A stretch of 64,000 nt of DNA from Collimonas fungivorans Ter331 (GTDB lineage Bacteria > Pseudomonadota > Gammaproteobacteria > Burkholderiales > Burkholderiaceae_D): assembly GCF_000221045.1 (NCBI RefSeq), contig NC_015856.1, forward strand, positions 2,686,542-2,750,541, read 5' to 3'. The notes beneath the pieces are model-generated. The model saw only the letters and a list, made by a program, of their open reading frames with translations. It searched no databases and had not been told where the DNA came from. Shown in pieces: positions 15,343-24,667 of the stretch (within the stretch, counting starts at the first letter, position 1; each line of letters starts with the position of its first letter). A program made the position numbers and the translations under genes.

Positions 15343-17013
15343 TTACGCCAGGTCCAGGGTATTGGTCAGGTCGCCCAGCGGCGCTAGGCGGTTTTCCCGG
15401 AACGCCTGGTCGCGCGCCACTAGTGCATCCAGCTTGCGCAAGCCGTGCAGGCGGGTAATGAAACGCATGATCGAGGTGGTGTCGTAGACCGTGTGGTCGA
15501 CGAACCCCTTTTTTGCATACGGCGAAATGACGGTGGCCGGAATCCGCGAACCCGGGCCCCAGCGGTCGCCCTTGGGCGGCGCCACATGGTCCCACCAGCC
15601 GCCATTCTCATCGTGGGTGACGATCACCACCATGTGCTGCCATTGCGGCCCGCGCTGCAGGTGGGCGATGACGTTGGCGATATGGCGATCGCCCGATTCG
15701 ACGTCGGCATAACCGGCGTGCAGGTTCAGGTTGCCCTGCGGCTTGTAGAAACTCACCGCCGGCAGGCGGCCGGCATCGATCTCCGCCAGGAACTTGTTGG
15801 TGGCCGGATCGTCGCCCAGCCCGGCGTCTTTCAGATGGGTCTCGCGCAACGCCGTGCCGGGAGCAAAACTCTTGAAGTAATTGAACGGCTGGTGATGGTA
15901 TTGGAAATTAGGCACCGCATCGTCGTTCGCCTTGCCGTCCAGCGCAGCCTGCCAGGCGCCGGCATACCAGGCCCAGCTGATGTCCTTTTCCGACAGGCGG
16001 TCGCCTATGGTGGCGTAGGTTTGCGGCGGCAGCACCATCGGATCGTCGGCGTTGGCGTAAGCCGCATCGCCGCCTATGGCCGGCTTCACGAAGCTCGGCT
16101 GGTATGGCGGCGCCATGGTGTTGACTGCGTAGCCGTCAGGCGTGATGGCCCGGTCGCGCAGGAATTTCGGCGGACCGTCGATGGCCGATGCCGGATTCTT
16201 GTCGTCCAGTTTCAGGCGCGTGCCCTTGGGATCGTCCCCTTCCACGGTCGCCACATTGTGGCGCGCCGGGCTGTTGTGGACATCGGGATAAAAAGGCGTC
16301 TGCCCGGAAACCAGGAAGATGTGGTTGAGGTAGGAACCGCCGAAGGCCGACATGAAAAAATTGTCGCACAAGGTGTATTGCTCGGCCAGCTTCCACAGGC
16401 GCAGCTTGCTGGCGGTCTCGCCGTAGTGGCCCATGGTCAGGCCGCCGGAATCGGCCCAGGCGACGAACTGGTCGTTCTTGCCGCCGTTGATCTGCATCTG
16501 GTTCTGGTAAAACTTGTGCCACAGATCGCGCGTAATCACGCCTTGCGGCAACAGCTTGCCGTGCTGATCGCTCAGCTTGAACGGCGCGTTCGGCAAGCCG
16601 CTGATCTGGTCTTCGGCAATCATGTAGCGCTGGCCGCCGACTTCCTGCGCCTGCGGCACCAGGCCGCCCCATATCTTGGGCAGCTGCGCCAGCGGCGTCT
16701 TGCCGTCGCGGTCCAGCTGCGTGTAGCGCGCCTGCATCGCTTGCGACAAGGGCCTCTGCACGCCGGGAAAATTACCGTACAGGTTATTGAAGCTGCGGTT
16801 CTCGGCGTAGATCACCACCACATGCTTGATGGCCGACTGCAGCTTCTGGTCCAGCAGTTTTTCCTGGGTCGCGGCAGCGATCTGCTGGTTGCCGTCGCTG
16901 GCGCAGTCGGACAACGCCAGGCTGGCGCCGGCTGCAACCACGGTGCCGAGGAAACGGCGCCGCGTGAAACCGGCGCTCTCGTCTTCTTCTGTCAATTCCG
17001 GTTTTTCGCTCAT
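15343..17013 (-). CDS. Tat-exported phosphoesterase (acid phosphatase AcpA / phospholipase C family)
   Basis: 556 residues from ATG 17013. A longer in-frame start at 17085 would place 24 extra residues before the signal. The N-terminus carries a twin-arginine signal, TRRRFLGTVVAAGASLALSDC, with a Cys that could be a lipid anchor. The phosphoesterase domain (alkaline-phosphatase fold) begins HVVVIYAENRSFNNLYG (metal ligands Glu/Asn) and ends with VVIVTHDENGGWWDHV, another metal-binding motif. Betaproteobacterial AcpA proteins have this architecture. The substrate (phosphomonoester or phospholipid) is undetermined. It lies 69 nt downstream of gor. Confidence 0.87.
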   Translation of the reverse strand: MSEKPELTEEDESAGFTRRRFLGTVVAAGASLALSDCASDGNQQIAAATQEKLLDQKLQSAIKHVVVIYAENRSFNNLYGNFPGVQRPLSQAMQARYTQLDRDGKTPLAQLPKIWGGLVPQAQEVGGQRYMIAEDQISGLPNAPFKLSDQHGKLLPQGVITRDLWHKFYQNQMQINGGKNDQFVAWADSGGLTMGHYGETASKLRLWKLAEQYTLCDNFFMSAFGGSYLNHIFLVSGQTPFYPDVHNSPARHNVATVEGDDPKGTRLKLDDKNPASAIDGPPKFLRDRAITPDGYAVNTMAPPYQPSFVKPAIGGDAAYANADDPMVLPPQTYATIGDRLSEKDISWAWYAGAWQAALDGKANDDAVPNFQYHHQPFNYFKSFAPGTALRETHLKDAGLGDDPATNKFLAEIDAGRLPAVSFYKPQGNLNLHAGYADVESGDRHIANVIAHLQRGPQWQHMVVIVTHDENGGWWDHVAPPKGDRWGPGSRIPATVISPYAKKGFVDHTVYDTTSIMRFITRLHGLRKLDALVARDQAFRENRLAPLGDLTNTLDLA

Positions 17014-17081
17014 GGGTTTTTGATATAGGTTCGCAACCTGCCATGTTAGCAGCAGACGCGCATCTTTTTGGCATGAAAACG

Positions 17082-18440
17082 TCAATCCGGCCGCGGCGTC
17101 CTTAGCGTGACGAACTCTTCGGCCGAAGTCGGATGGATGCCGATGGTGTCGTCGAACACGCGTTTGGTGGCGCCGGCGCGCAAGGCCACGGCAATGCCCT
17201 GGATGATTTCGCCGGCGTCCGGCCCCACCATGTGGCAGCCGAGCACCTTGTCGCTGTCGGCGTCGACGATCAGTTTCATCATGGTTTTTTCATGGTAGTC
17301 GCCCAGGCTCAGCTTCATCGGCCGGAATCTGCTCTCGAAGATTTTCAGCTTGTGGCCGGCGGCCTGCGCCTGTTCTTCCGTGAGCCCTACCGTGCCGATA
17401 TTCGGTAAACTGAATACGGCGGTCGGGATCAGGTGATAGTCGACCGGGCGGTATTCCTCGGGACGGAACAAGCGCCGCGCGACCGCCATGCCTTCCGCCA
17501 GCGCCACCGGCGTCAGCTGCACCTTGCCGATGACGTCGCCCAGGGCCAGGATGCTGGGTTCTGAGCTGCGATATTCCTGGTCGACCTTGACAAAACCTTT
17601 GGCGTCCAGCGCCACGTCGACATTCTCCAGGCCCAGGTTGTCCAGCATCGGCCGCCGGCCGGTAGCATAGAACACGCAGTCGGTATCGAGCACGCGACCG
17701 TCTTCCAGGGTGGCCTGCAAACTGCCGTCGGCTTGTTTCGCGATGCTGGCGATATCGGCCTTGAACTGCAGGTCGACGCCCTTCTTCTTGAATTCCTCAT
17801 TCAGGTGCTGGCGCACGCCGTGGTCGAATCCGCGCAGGAACAGGTCGCCGCGATACAGCAGGCTGGTCTGCGCCCCCAGGCCATGGAAGATGGAAGCGAA
17901 TTCGACGGCGATGTAACCGCCGCCGACCACCAGCACGCGGCGCGGCAATTCCTTGAGGAAGAACGCTTCGTTGGAGGTGGTGGCAAATTCCTTGCCCGGG
18001 ATATCCGGCACTTGCGGCCAGCTGCCGGTGGCGACCAGGATGTTGGCGGCGCTGATGCGCTGGCCGTTGATCTCCACCGTGTGCTTGTCCAGCAGCCTGG
18101 CATGGCCTTCATGCAAGGCGACTCCGCTGTTAAGCAGCAAGCCGCGATAGACTTCGTTGAGCCGGTGGATCTCGCGGTTCTTGTTGGCGATCAGCGTGTT
18201 CCAGTCGAACTGCGGCTTGCCGACGGTCCAGCCAAAGCTGGAGGCTTGCTCGAAGTCCTCGCTGAAATGGGCGCCATAGACCAGGAATTTTTTCGGCACG
18301 CAGCCGACATTGACGCAGGTGCCGCCCAGGTAGCGGCTTTCCGCCACCGCCACGCGGGCGCCGAAGCCTGCAGAAAAGCGCGCCGCGCGCACACCGCCGG
18401 AACCGGCGCCGATGACAAACAGGTCGACATCAAAAGACAT
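17082..18440 (-). CDS. gor: Glutathione-disulfide reductase
   Basis: 452 residues from ATG 18440, at which the FAD-binding [12 protein letters not shown] motif falls at residues ~11-22, as expected. The redox-active disulfide [13 protein letters not shown], the NAD(P)H motif [19 protein letters not shown] and the C-terminal dimer motif [11 protein letters not shown] with the catalytic His are all present. It reduces glutathione disulfide in the cytoplasm using NAD(P)H. Length and motifs fit the family fully. The ATG at 18491 would add 17 residues that do not belong. Confidence 0.94.
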   Translation of the reverse strand: MSFDVDLFVIGAGSGGVRAARFSAGFGARVAVAESRYLGGTCVNVGCVPKKFLVYGAHFSEDFEQASSFGWTVGKPQFDWNTLIANKNREIHRLNEVYRGLLLNSGVALHEGHARLLDKHTVEINGQRISAANILVATGSWPQVPDIPGKEFATTSNEAFFLKELPRRVLVVGGGYIAVEFASIFHGLGAQTSLLYRGDLFLRGFDHGVRQHLNEEFKKKGVDLQFKADIASIAKQADGSLQATLEDGRVLDTDCVFYATGRRPMLDNLGLENVDVALDAKGFVKVDQEYRSSEPSILALGDVIGKVQLTPVALAEGMAVARRLFRPEEYRPVDYHLIPTAVFSLPNIGTVGLTEEQAQAAGHKLKIFESRFRPMKLSLGDYHEKTMMKLIVDADSDKVLGCHMVGPDAGEIIQGIAVALRAGATKRVFDDTIGIHPTSAEEFVTLRTPRPD

Positions 18441-18516
18441 TGGCATTCTCCGCGGCCCTGAGCAGGCCAAGACGCTCGCCGGTAGCGGCAAGCAATGCCA
18501 AATATTACGCTATTGA

Positions 18517-18789
18517 CTACACCGTCGCTTGCTCGTAGGTGAAACTGGAAGGTTTCAGGGCGGTGATCACGATGTGCTTGGCGCCGTGCATTTCAACATC
18601 CTTGTTTTCGTTCAGGAAAATATCGCCTTTGAAATTTTCCGCGGTAATCCACAGCAAGCCGCTCAGGCACTTGATTCTTTCGCCTTGCTTCAAGGCTTTC
18701 TGGATCGAGATGGTCTGGTCCTCGGCCAGGTAGACAACGTCATGGGTATGCGCGCGTGTCAGCAGATGGCTGATGTTTTCTGATTTCAT
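18517..18789 (-). CDS. DUF2917-family small protein
   Basis: 90 residues from ATG 18789, preceded by GAGG at suitable spacing. The centre shows the DUF2917 pattern: an early beta-strand region, GERIKCLSGLLWITAENFKGDIFLNE, then a strand that aligns with the HIVITAL end of the family fold. It probably forms a small cupin-like beta barrel. Function is unknown. An AT-rich stretch upstream (~18860-18880) may be its promoter region. Confidence 0.75.
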   Translation of the reverse strand: MKSENISHLLTRAHTHDVVYLAEDQTISIQKALKQGERIKCLSGLLWITAENFKGDIFLNENKDVEMHGAKHIVITALKPSSFTYEQATV

Positions 18790-18937
18790 GGTTTTGCCTC
18801 GGTATGTTGGCGTCAATTGCGGGCGTCAATCGCGTCAGACATTGACTGCCGGAATGATTATTTATTATTATTTATTCCGACAGACATAACAATCCAGGAA
18901 ATCAGAACAACACTTATGCTCTCCAAGCACAAATAAG

Positions 18938-19798
18938 TCAGTCCAGCAAACTCTCGTCCCAGGCATGCACGGTCTGCTGCTGTTCGCCCAGCCCATCTAT
19001 GCCCAGCCGCACCACGTCGCCATGCTTGAGGTACAGCGGCGGCTTTTGCCCCATGCCGACGCCGGGCGGCGTACCGGTGGAAATGATGTCGCCCGGGTAC
19101 AGGGTGGCGAACTGGCTGATGTAATGGACCAGGAAAGCGACATTGAAGATCATGGTCTTGGTACTGCCGTCCTGGAAGCGCTTGCCGTTGACCTCCAGCC
19201 ACATCGACAGGTTTTGCGGATCCGCCACTTCATCGGCGGTGACCAGCCACGGTCCGACCGGCCCGAAGGTGTCGCAGCCCTTGCCCTTGTCCCAGGTGCC
19301 GCTGCGTTCGATCTGGTATTCGCGTTCGGAGACATCGTTGATCACGCAATAACCGGCCACATGCGACAGCGCCTGGTCCAGCGCAACATAACGCGCCTTG
19401 CTGCCGATCACCACGCCCAGCTCGACTTCCCAGTCGGTCTTGACCGAATTTTTCGGCATCACGATTGCATCGTTGGGACCGCCGAAACAGCTGGTCCACT
19501 TATTGAACAGCACCGGCTCCGGCGGCACCGGCAAGCCCGATTCGGCGGCATGGTCGCTGTAGTTCAAGCCCACGCACATGAATTTGCCGAGGCTGGTAAA
19601 CGGCGTGCCGATGCGGCCGGGAGCAGTGATTTCCGGCAGGCTGGCCGGATCGACCGCACGCAGCTGCGCCAGCCCGGCGGGCGTCAGCTGTTGCGCGGTG
19701 ATATCGCTGACCACGCCCGACAAGTCGCGCAGCTTGCCGCCGCCATCCAGCATGGCCGGTTTTTCCTGCCCCTTGGGACCTACTCGTAACAGCTTCAT
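18938..19798 (-). CDS. Fumarylacetoacetate hydrolase-family protein
   Basis: 286 residues. The FAH catalytic fold spans ~70-280: KFMCVGLNYSDHAAE, then the metal-binding acidic set in DWEVELGVVIG and NDVSEREYQ, and the later GDIISTGTPPGVG loop. Close family members include 2-hydroxyhepta-2,4-diene-1,7-dioate isomerase, acylpyruvase and proteins annotated as ureidoglycolate lyase; the sequence alone does not separate them. It is divergent from the LysE exporter gene. Confidence 0.88.
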   Translation of the reverse strand: MKLLRVGPKGQEKPAMLDGGGKLRDLSGVVSDITAQQLTPAGLAQLRAVDPASLPEITAPGRIGTPFTSLGKFMCVGLNYSDHAAESGLPVPPEPVLFNKWTSCFGGPNDAIVMPKNSVKTDWEVELGVVIGSKARYVALDQALSHVAGYCVINDVSEREYQIERSGTWDKGKGCDTFGPVGPWLVTADEVADPQNLSMWLEVNGKRFQDGSTKTMIFNVAFLVHYISQFATLYPGDIISTGTPPGVGMGQKPPLYLKHGDVVRLGIDGLGEQQQTVHAWDESLLD

Positions 19799-19918
19799 CT
19801 CTTGTTTCCTTTTTTTAAATCGGGTTGCCTGGAAATAGCCATGCGGACCGGCAGGTTTTAGCTCAAAATACGCAAGCTGGCCCCGAGCCAGCCTCCTGAC
19901 AATCTTCTGGAAACATGT

Positions 19919-20551
19919 ATGCCGAATCTTAATTTATTGCTGGGTTTTGCGCTGGTCGCCTTCGGCATGGTACTGACGCCCGGACCGAACATGATCTACC
20001 TGATCTCGCGTTCGATCTGCCAAGGTCCCAGGGCTGGATTCGTATCGCTGGCCGGTGTCGCCACCGGTTTTGTGTTTTACATGCTATGCGCCGCGTTCGG
20101 CATCACCGCCCTGCTGTTTGCCGTGCCGCTGGCCTACGACCTGCTGCGTTTCGGCGGCGCCGCCTACCTGCTGTACCTGGCCTGGCAAGCGGTAAAACCC
20201 GGCGGCCGCTCGCCGTTCGCGGTGCGCGACCTGCCCGCCGACAGCAACCGCAAGCTGTTCCTGATGGGCCTGTTCACCAACCTGCTCAATCCCAAGGTCG
20301 CCTTGCTTTACCTGGCGCTGCTGCCGCAGTTCATCGACCCCAACGGCGCCAGCATCCTGGTGCAGTCGCTGGTGCTGGGCGTGATCCAGATCGTGGTCAG
20401 CATCACGGTCAACTCGATGGTCACGCTAGCCGCCGGTTCGATCGCCGGCGTGCTGGGCAGCCGGCCCAGCTGGCTGCTGATCCAGCGCTGGCTGATGGGC
20501 ACGGTGCTGGCCGGCCTGGCGGTGCGGATTGCGCTGCAGGCAAAAAAATAA
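19919..20551 (+). CDS. LysE/RhtB-family exporter
   Basis: A 210-residue membrane protein with five to six hydrophobic segments. The family signature is at the start, GFALVAFGMVLTPGPNMIYLISRS, followed by GLFTNLLNPKVALLYLALLPQF in the middle. Members export amino acids such as lysine, threonine or homoserine lactones. The substrate cannot be told. Confidence 0.9.
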   Translation: MPNLNLLLGFALVAFGMVLTPGPNMIYLISRSICQGPRAGFVSLAGVATGFVFYMLCAAFGITALLFAVPLAYDLLRFGGAAYLLYLAWQAVKPGGRSPFAVRDLPADSNRKLFLMGLFTNLLNPKVALLYLALLPQFIDPNGASILVQSLVLGVIQIVVSITVNSMVTLAAGSIAGVLGSRPSWLLIQRWLMGTVLAGLAVRIALQAKK

Positions 20552-20569
20552 GCGGGCGGTCCGCTTATT
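20547..20569 (+). terminator. Hairpin overlapping the lysE-family stop codon
   Basis: AATAAGCGG (20547-20555) pairs perfectly with CCGCTTATT (20561-20569) around a 5-nt loop. The stem includes the TAA stop of the exporter gene. Its only run of Ts is short, so it may be a weak terminator or an mRNA 3'-end stabiliser. Confidence 0.5.
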
Positions 20570-20622
20570 GACCAATATATTGGCTAATATGCAAGCTGCC
20601 CATGAGATTCGGAGCTGTCTGA

Positions 20623-22044
20623 ATGCAGTATTTGCCGCTTGCCCTGGTTTCCGCTCTAGTTCTGGTGCTGCATGCCGCCGGCGTCGTCGCCGCGATCCAT
20701 GCCCTGATGCACACCCGCACGCCGCAAGGCGCGGTGGCCTGGGTGTTCGGGCTGGTGCTGCTGCCCTATTTCACGCTGCTGCCTTACCTGTTCCTTGGCA
20801 GTAAACGTTTCACCGGCTATGCCGAACTGCATCATTCACGGCTGGCGCGCCTGCGCCAGCTGGACGATCCGGCCCAGCGCGCGTTAGCCGCGCAATACCC
20901 GCCGCATGCCGGCGCCCAGCGCTACCAGGCCATCAGCAAAATGCTCGGCGTACCGTTCCTGAGCGGCCACCGCCTGCGTTTGCTGGTTAACGGCAAGGCC
21001 AGTTTCGATGCGATCTTCGAAGCCATCGCCGGCGCCGAGCACTATGTGCTGGTGCAGTTTTTCATCATCCACGACGACGAACTGGGCCGTCGACTGCAAG
21101 CGGCGCTGCTGGAACGCGCCGCCGCCGGCGTCCGCGTCCACGTGCTGTACGACGGCGTCGGCAGCCACGAGCTGCCGGCAAGCTACGATGCCATCCTGCG
21201 CGCCGGCGGCGTCCAGATCCACCGCTTCGCCACCCGCCGCTGGCGCAACCGCTTCCAGCTCAACTTCCGCAACCATCGCAAGGTGGTTGTAGTGGACGGC
21301 TGGCGCGGTTTTGTCGGCGGCCTCAACGTCGGCGACGAATACCTCGGCCTCAAGCCGCCGCTGGCGCCGTGGCGCGATACCCACATGGAACTGCAGGGCC
21401 CGGCAGTGGCCGACCTGCAGCTGGCCTTCGATGAAAACTGGCACTGGATCACCGGCGAGCCGCTGGCCTTGCTGCCGCCGCGCGCCGGCGAAGGCCACGC
21501 CACCAGCCTGATTGCCGCCACCGGACCGGCCGACGCGCAAGAAACCTGTTCGCTGTTCTTCGTCCAGGCGATACATGCCGCCCGCCACCGGCTGTGGCTC
21601 GCCACGCCCTACCTGGTGCCAGACTCGGCCGTCAACGCCGCGCTGCAGCTGGCGGTGTTCCGCGGCGTCGACGTGCGCATCCTGATCCCAGCTATCGCCG
21701 ATCACCGCACCGTGTTCCTGGCATCGAGCCTGAACGCACACGAGGCGGTGCGCGCCGGCATACGCGTGTTCCGCTATCAGCCTGGGTTCACTCATCAGAA
21801 GGTGTTGCTGATCGATGACGACACGGCGGCGGTCGGCAGCATGAACCTGGATAACCGCTCGCTGCGGTTGAATTTCGAGATTACTGCCTTGAATATCGAT
21901 ACGATGTTTGCCAGCGAGGTCGAGCAGATGCTAAAGGCCGATTTTGCGCAAGCGATTGAAATCGATGCCAGCGAATATGGGCGGCTGCATTATCTGTACC
22001 GGGTGCTGATTCATGTCGCTCGTTTGTTCAGTCCGGTATTGTAA
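20623..22044 (+). CDS. cls: Cardiolipin synthase (phospholipase D family)
   Basis: 473 residues. Two N-terminal transmembrane segments (residues ~5-25 and ~38-60) precede two PLD domains. Both HKD motifs are visible: HRKVVVVDG near residue 222 and HQKVLLIDDDTAAVGSMNLDNRS near residue 388. It condenses two phosphatidylglycerol molecules, or PG with another donor, into cardiolipin at the inner membrane. Length and layout match bacterial Cls. Confidence 0.9.
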   Translation: MQYLPLALVSALVLVLHAAGVVAAIHALMHTRTPQGAVAWVFGLVLLPYFTLLPYLFLGSKRFTGYAELHHSRLARLRQLDDPAQRALAAQYPPHAGAQRYQAISKMLGVPFLSGHRLRLLVNGKASFDAIFEAIAGAEHYVLVQFFIIHDDELGRRLQAALLERAAAGVRVHVLYDGVGSHELPASYDAILRAGGVQIHRFATRRWRNRFQLNFRNHRKVVVVDGWRGFVGGLNVGDEYLGLKPPLAPWRDTHMELQGPAVADLQLAFDENWHWITGEPLALLPPRAGEGHATSLIAATGPADAQETCSLFFVQAIHAARHRLWLATPYLVPDSAVNAALQLAVFRGVDVRILIPAIADHRTVFLASSLNAHEAVRAGIRVFRYQPGFTHQKVLLIDDDTAAVGSMNLDNRSLRLNFEITALNIDTMFASEVEQMLKADFAQAIEIDASEYGRLHYLYRVLIHVARLFSPVL

Positions 22045-22055
22045 AATCGTTAAAA

Positions 22056-22073
22056 TGTAGTGATGTATCTACA
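22056..22073. promoter_or_regulatory. Toxin-antitoxin operator palindrome 1
   Basis: TGTAGTGATGTATCTACA has 5-bp arms TGTAG/CTACA around 8 nt. A near-identical copy lies 39 bp downstream, so this is a repeated operator ahead of the antitoxin gene. Confidence 0.7.
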
Positions 22074-22094
22074 TATTTTACGCAATCATCAATT

Positions 22095-22112
22095 TGTAGT
22101 AACATATCTACA
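22095..22112. promoter_or_regulatory. Toxin-antitoxin operator palindrome 2
   Basis: TGTAGTAACATATCTACA keeps the arms and the central TAT of the first copy. It lies 26 nt before the antitoxin ATG, where binding would block transcription start. Cooperative autoregulation by the antitoxin or antitoxin-toxin complex is expected for this family. Confidence 0.7.
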
Positions 22113-22137
22113 TTGCAAATCAATGTGAGGTGTCAAG

Positions 22138-22392
22138 ATGACGATCACAACCCTTTCAAGCCGTCAGTTCAACCAGGATGCCAGCAAAGCAAAAAAAGCG
22201 GCAGAAGCCGGTCCGGTATTCATCACGGATCGGGGCCGACCGGCGCACGTGCTGCTGACGTTCGATGAGTACAAGCGAATCAGCGGCGGCAGAACCAAGA
22301 TCGCGGATTTGCTGGCCATGCCTGGAATTGAAGCCATTGAACTTGACATCCCTCGATTGGACGATCTGGCACAGGTAGCGGATCTTTCCTGA
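22138..22392 (+). CDS. Phd/YefM-family antitoxin
   Basis: 84 residues. The N-terminal DNA-binding part has the family form: a short strand, SSRQFNQDASKAKKAAEAGPVFITDRGRPAHVLLTFDEY. The C-terminal ~30 residues are acidic and likely disordered, as expected for the toxin-neutralising tail. It precedes the PIN-domain toxin with a one-base overlap (TGATG), so the antitoxin is made first. A GAGG motif lies before the ATG. Two identical-arm palindromes upstream are its probable operators. Confidence 0.92.
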   Translation: MTITTLSSRQFNQDASKAKKAAEAGPVFITDRGRPAHVLLTFDEYKRISGGRTKIADLLAMPGIEAIELDIPRLDDLAQVADLS

Positions 22393-22817
22393 TGTACATC
22401 CTCGATACCAATGTCGTATCCGAGCTGCGGAAAATCCGTCTCGGAAAAGCGGATAAATACGTTGCCGATTGGGCCGACAGCGTGGATGCGGCGGACTTGT
22501 ACTTATCAGCGATCACTATCCAGGAACTGGAAATCGGCATATTGCTCGCAGAGCGCCGCGATCCATCTCAGGGAGCCATATTCCGGGCCTGGATGAACAG
22601 CCATGTCCTGCCTGCCTTCTCAGGCCGCATCCTGGTAGTGGATACCGCTGTCGCCCAACGCAGCGCGCGCTTGCATGTCCCTGACCCGCGGCCGGTTCGC
22701 GACGGCCTGATCGCTGCGACCGCCCTGGTTCACGGAATGACGGTCGTCACACGCAACGTCACTGACTTTCAGGCAAGCGGCGCGACAATTCTCAATCCAT
22801 GGATAGGCGCGGCATGA
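22392..22817 (+). CDS. vapC: VapC-family PIN-domain toxin
   Basis: 141 residues. The PIN-domain acidic active site is complete: D5 in MYILDTNVVSE, E45 in ITIQELEIG, D104 in PVRDGLIAATA and D125 in TRNVTDF. These residues bind Mg2+ for endoribonuclease activity against RNA, often tRNA, when the antitoxin is lost. The frame is intact and coupled to the antitoxin, so the pair is probably functional. Confidence 0.93.
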   Translation: MYILDTNVVSELRKIRLGKADKYVADWADSVDAADLYLSAITIQELEIGILLAERRDPSQGAIFRAWMNSHVLPAFSGRILVVDTAVAQRSARLHVPDPRPVRDGLIAATALVHGMTVVTRNVTDFQASGATILNPWIGAA

Positions 22818-22832
22818 AGGATGGGTAAATAG

Positions 22833-22859
22833 CCAGACAGCCCTTTGAGGGCCGTCTGG
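22833..22859. terminator. Strong hairpin between vapC and the LPMO gene
   Basis: CCAGACAGCCCT pairs with AGGGCCGTCTGG across 12 positions with one mismatch and a 3-nt loop. It lies between two convergent genes and probably serves both. Confidence 0.7.
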
Positions 22860-22893
22860 TGTTTAAACATCAAACCGGTTTTCCTATGCCTGC

Positions 22894-24432
22894 CTAGGAT
22901 TTTCGTGCCGGCGCATACAGATCCCAGGCATCAGTCCAGTGTGAACCTTTGCCCGGCTCGTAAGTTGCCGGCGCCTGGCCGCACCAACCGGCGGCCGGAT
23001 ATGGTTTGCACTGATAGTCGACGCCATTGTGGGTCACGATTTCGCCACCTTGGTAGGCATGGCCCGGCACATAGGGATCATGGCCGCCGCCGGTCTGGGG
23101 CTCAACGGTGATCGCGACGACAGTCTGGCCGTTTTTCCGGTTTTCAGCGTCATACACCCCCAATTGAACCTTGTGCTGCTCGACCGCCGTAACGACAGGC
23201 GCGTCGACATGCAGCAACGTATCGTGGAAACTGCCGCCCTGCCAATCGGGCACCCACTGGAACCGAAGCGCGCCGTTGTAGCCGATCGAGGAGCTGCCAT
23301 CCAGCATGAAATGCTGACCCGACTTGACCGTGGCCGGGCCGGTAATCACGGCTTGCGGCGGCCGCTGGTCGACTGGCGGCGTCGGGATAATGCTGATAGC
23401 CGTGGAATCATTGTCGTTCGCCAGATAAACCTGGTTGCGGTGGATGTCGGCAGGATTGAATATGATGTCATTGCCGGTGCGGACGCCGACCCGGACGAAG
23501 TTGGCATGGGCCGAGAGCTTCTCCGCCAGCTGTTTTCCCCACACAGCAGGCTGCAGATTGGCGCTGGTTACATCCACGTGTTCATCGACGATTTCGCGCA
23601 CTTCCCGGGTGTGTCCAAACACACGGAAACGCACACGCTCGCCAGCTTTTGGCGCGATATCAGACGGAACGAAGACGCCTTTGTCAAACCAGGGAAATGG
23701 GTTGCCTTCGCCTTCGATTGTGATGTCGCTGCAGTTATAGAAACCTTCTCCCGCCGGATCGATCCGCTGCCAGCGCACAAACAACACGGCATTGCCGGTC
23801 CTTCCCGGAGGCACTGCCACCTCAAACTGGAAAAAACCCTTTACCGGAGGCTCGGTCAATGCCGGCGGCGAAGCCCAGTCAGTGCGGTAGTTCTCAGGAC
23901 TGCCTTCGTGCATCAGGTCGAGATCGCTCCATTTCAGAGGCTGGGTTCCGCTGTAGCTAGCCTTGCTCAAATAGATCTTGAAGAAGCCGGGCAGATGCGG
24001 CTGGGTGCCGATCAGGCGCACCGTCATCTTGCCGTCGTGCAGGCGCACCGGGGTTTTATACCAGTTAGGCGTGGCAAGATCCAGGCTGTGCTTCTTGGGA
24101 TCCGCCGCCGAGCATAGGTGGCCGTCCGGAATCGCTGCCCTGACTTTTGCATCATCGTTGTAATCCGGCGGCGCTATCTGCTTCGCGACCTCATGCCACT
24201 GGTCGATGGGATATGCACGGTCCGCTGCAGTAGCAAACACCAGCGCCGAATCGCGGCAGCCGAGATCTGAAATGCCCGAGCCGTCTATCGGCCCCCATAC
24301 GCCATCCACCAGTTTGCATTTCACTTGGCGCGCAACGGGTATGTCCACCGCGCCGTGTCCCCAGCTGAATCCTGGCGCCAGCAGCACAAGCGCCAGCCCC
24401 CATTGAATAATCTGCCGTATGCAATATTTCAT
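22894..24432 (-). CDS. Secreted lytic polysaccharide monooxygenase (AA10) with chitin-binding domain
   Basis: 512 residues from ATG 24432, preceded by a strong GGAGGAG site. A signal peptide ends ...GFSWG, so the mature protein begins with His26 (HGAVDIP), the copper-binding N-terminal His of AA10 enzymes. The second histidine-brace residue is probably H146 in GTQPHLPGFF, by alignment of the flanking strand with CBP21-like enzymes. The AA10 domain spans ~26-225, a GbpA-like middle region follows, then a PKD-like domain (~355-450). A C-terminal carbohydrate-binding module of the CBM5/12 type (~462-505) has aromatic residues in HAYQGGEIVTHNGVDYQC and HWTDAW. The likely role is oxidative cleavage of crystalline chitin outside the cell. 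Confidence 0.9.
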   Translation of the reverse strand: MKYCIRQIIQWGLALVLLAPGFSWGHGAVDIPVARQVKCKLVDGVWGPIDGSGISDLGCRDSALVFATAADRAYPIDQWHEVAKQIAPPDYNDDAKVRAAIPDGHLCSAADPKKHSLDLATPNWYKTPVRLHDGKMTVRLIGTQPHLPGFFKIYLSKASYSGTQPLKWSDLDLMHEGSPENYRTDWASPPALTEPPVKGFFQFEVAVPPGRTGNAVLFVRWQRIDPAGEGFYNCSDITIEGEGNPFPWFDKGVFVPSDIAPKAGERVRFRVFGHTREVREIVDEHVDVTSANLQPAVWGKQLAEKLSAHANFVRVGVRTGNDIIFNPADIHRNQVYLANDNDSTAISIIPTPPVDQRPPQAVITGPATVKSGQHFMLDGSSSIGYNGALRFQWVPDWQGGSFHDTLLHVDAPVVTAVEQHKVQLGVYDAENRKNGQTVVAITVEPQTGGGHDPYVPGHAYQGGEIVTHNGVDYQCKPYPAAGWCGQAPATYEPGKGSHWTDAWDLYAPARKS

Positions 24433-24605
24433 GTTTGACTCCTCCGATTGACGTCCGACGAACTGCGGGACAAGGCTGGCGCAAGCAATTAGTTGCAACG
24501 TAGCATCATTGTCGGCGTAGCAATACTGTCAAATGCTGCAGGAGGACATCAGATACGAACGATGTAAAACAATGAAAAACGATCAAAAAAACGGGATTTG
24601 CATTA

Positions 24606-24621
24606 CTGTATTTATATACAG
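24606..24621 (+). promoter_or_regulatory. LexA (SOS) box before dinB
   Basis: CTGTATTTATATACAG matches the CTGT-N8-ACAG SOS consensus exactly, with the arms extended by TA on each side. It lies 47-62 nt before the presumed dinB start, so dinB should be induced by DNA damage. Confidence 0.88.
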
Positions 24622-24667
24622 TAATGGTATGCTGTCGCCGTATCGGATCTCTACACATATTGATTTC

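Noticed and set aside
15445-17028. Open plus-strand frame opposite the phosphoesterase gene
   Set aside because: The opposite strand has a Tat signal and metal-binding motifs; this frame has none.
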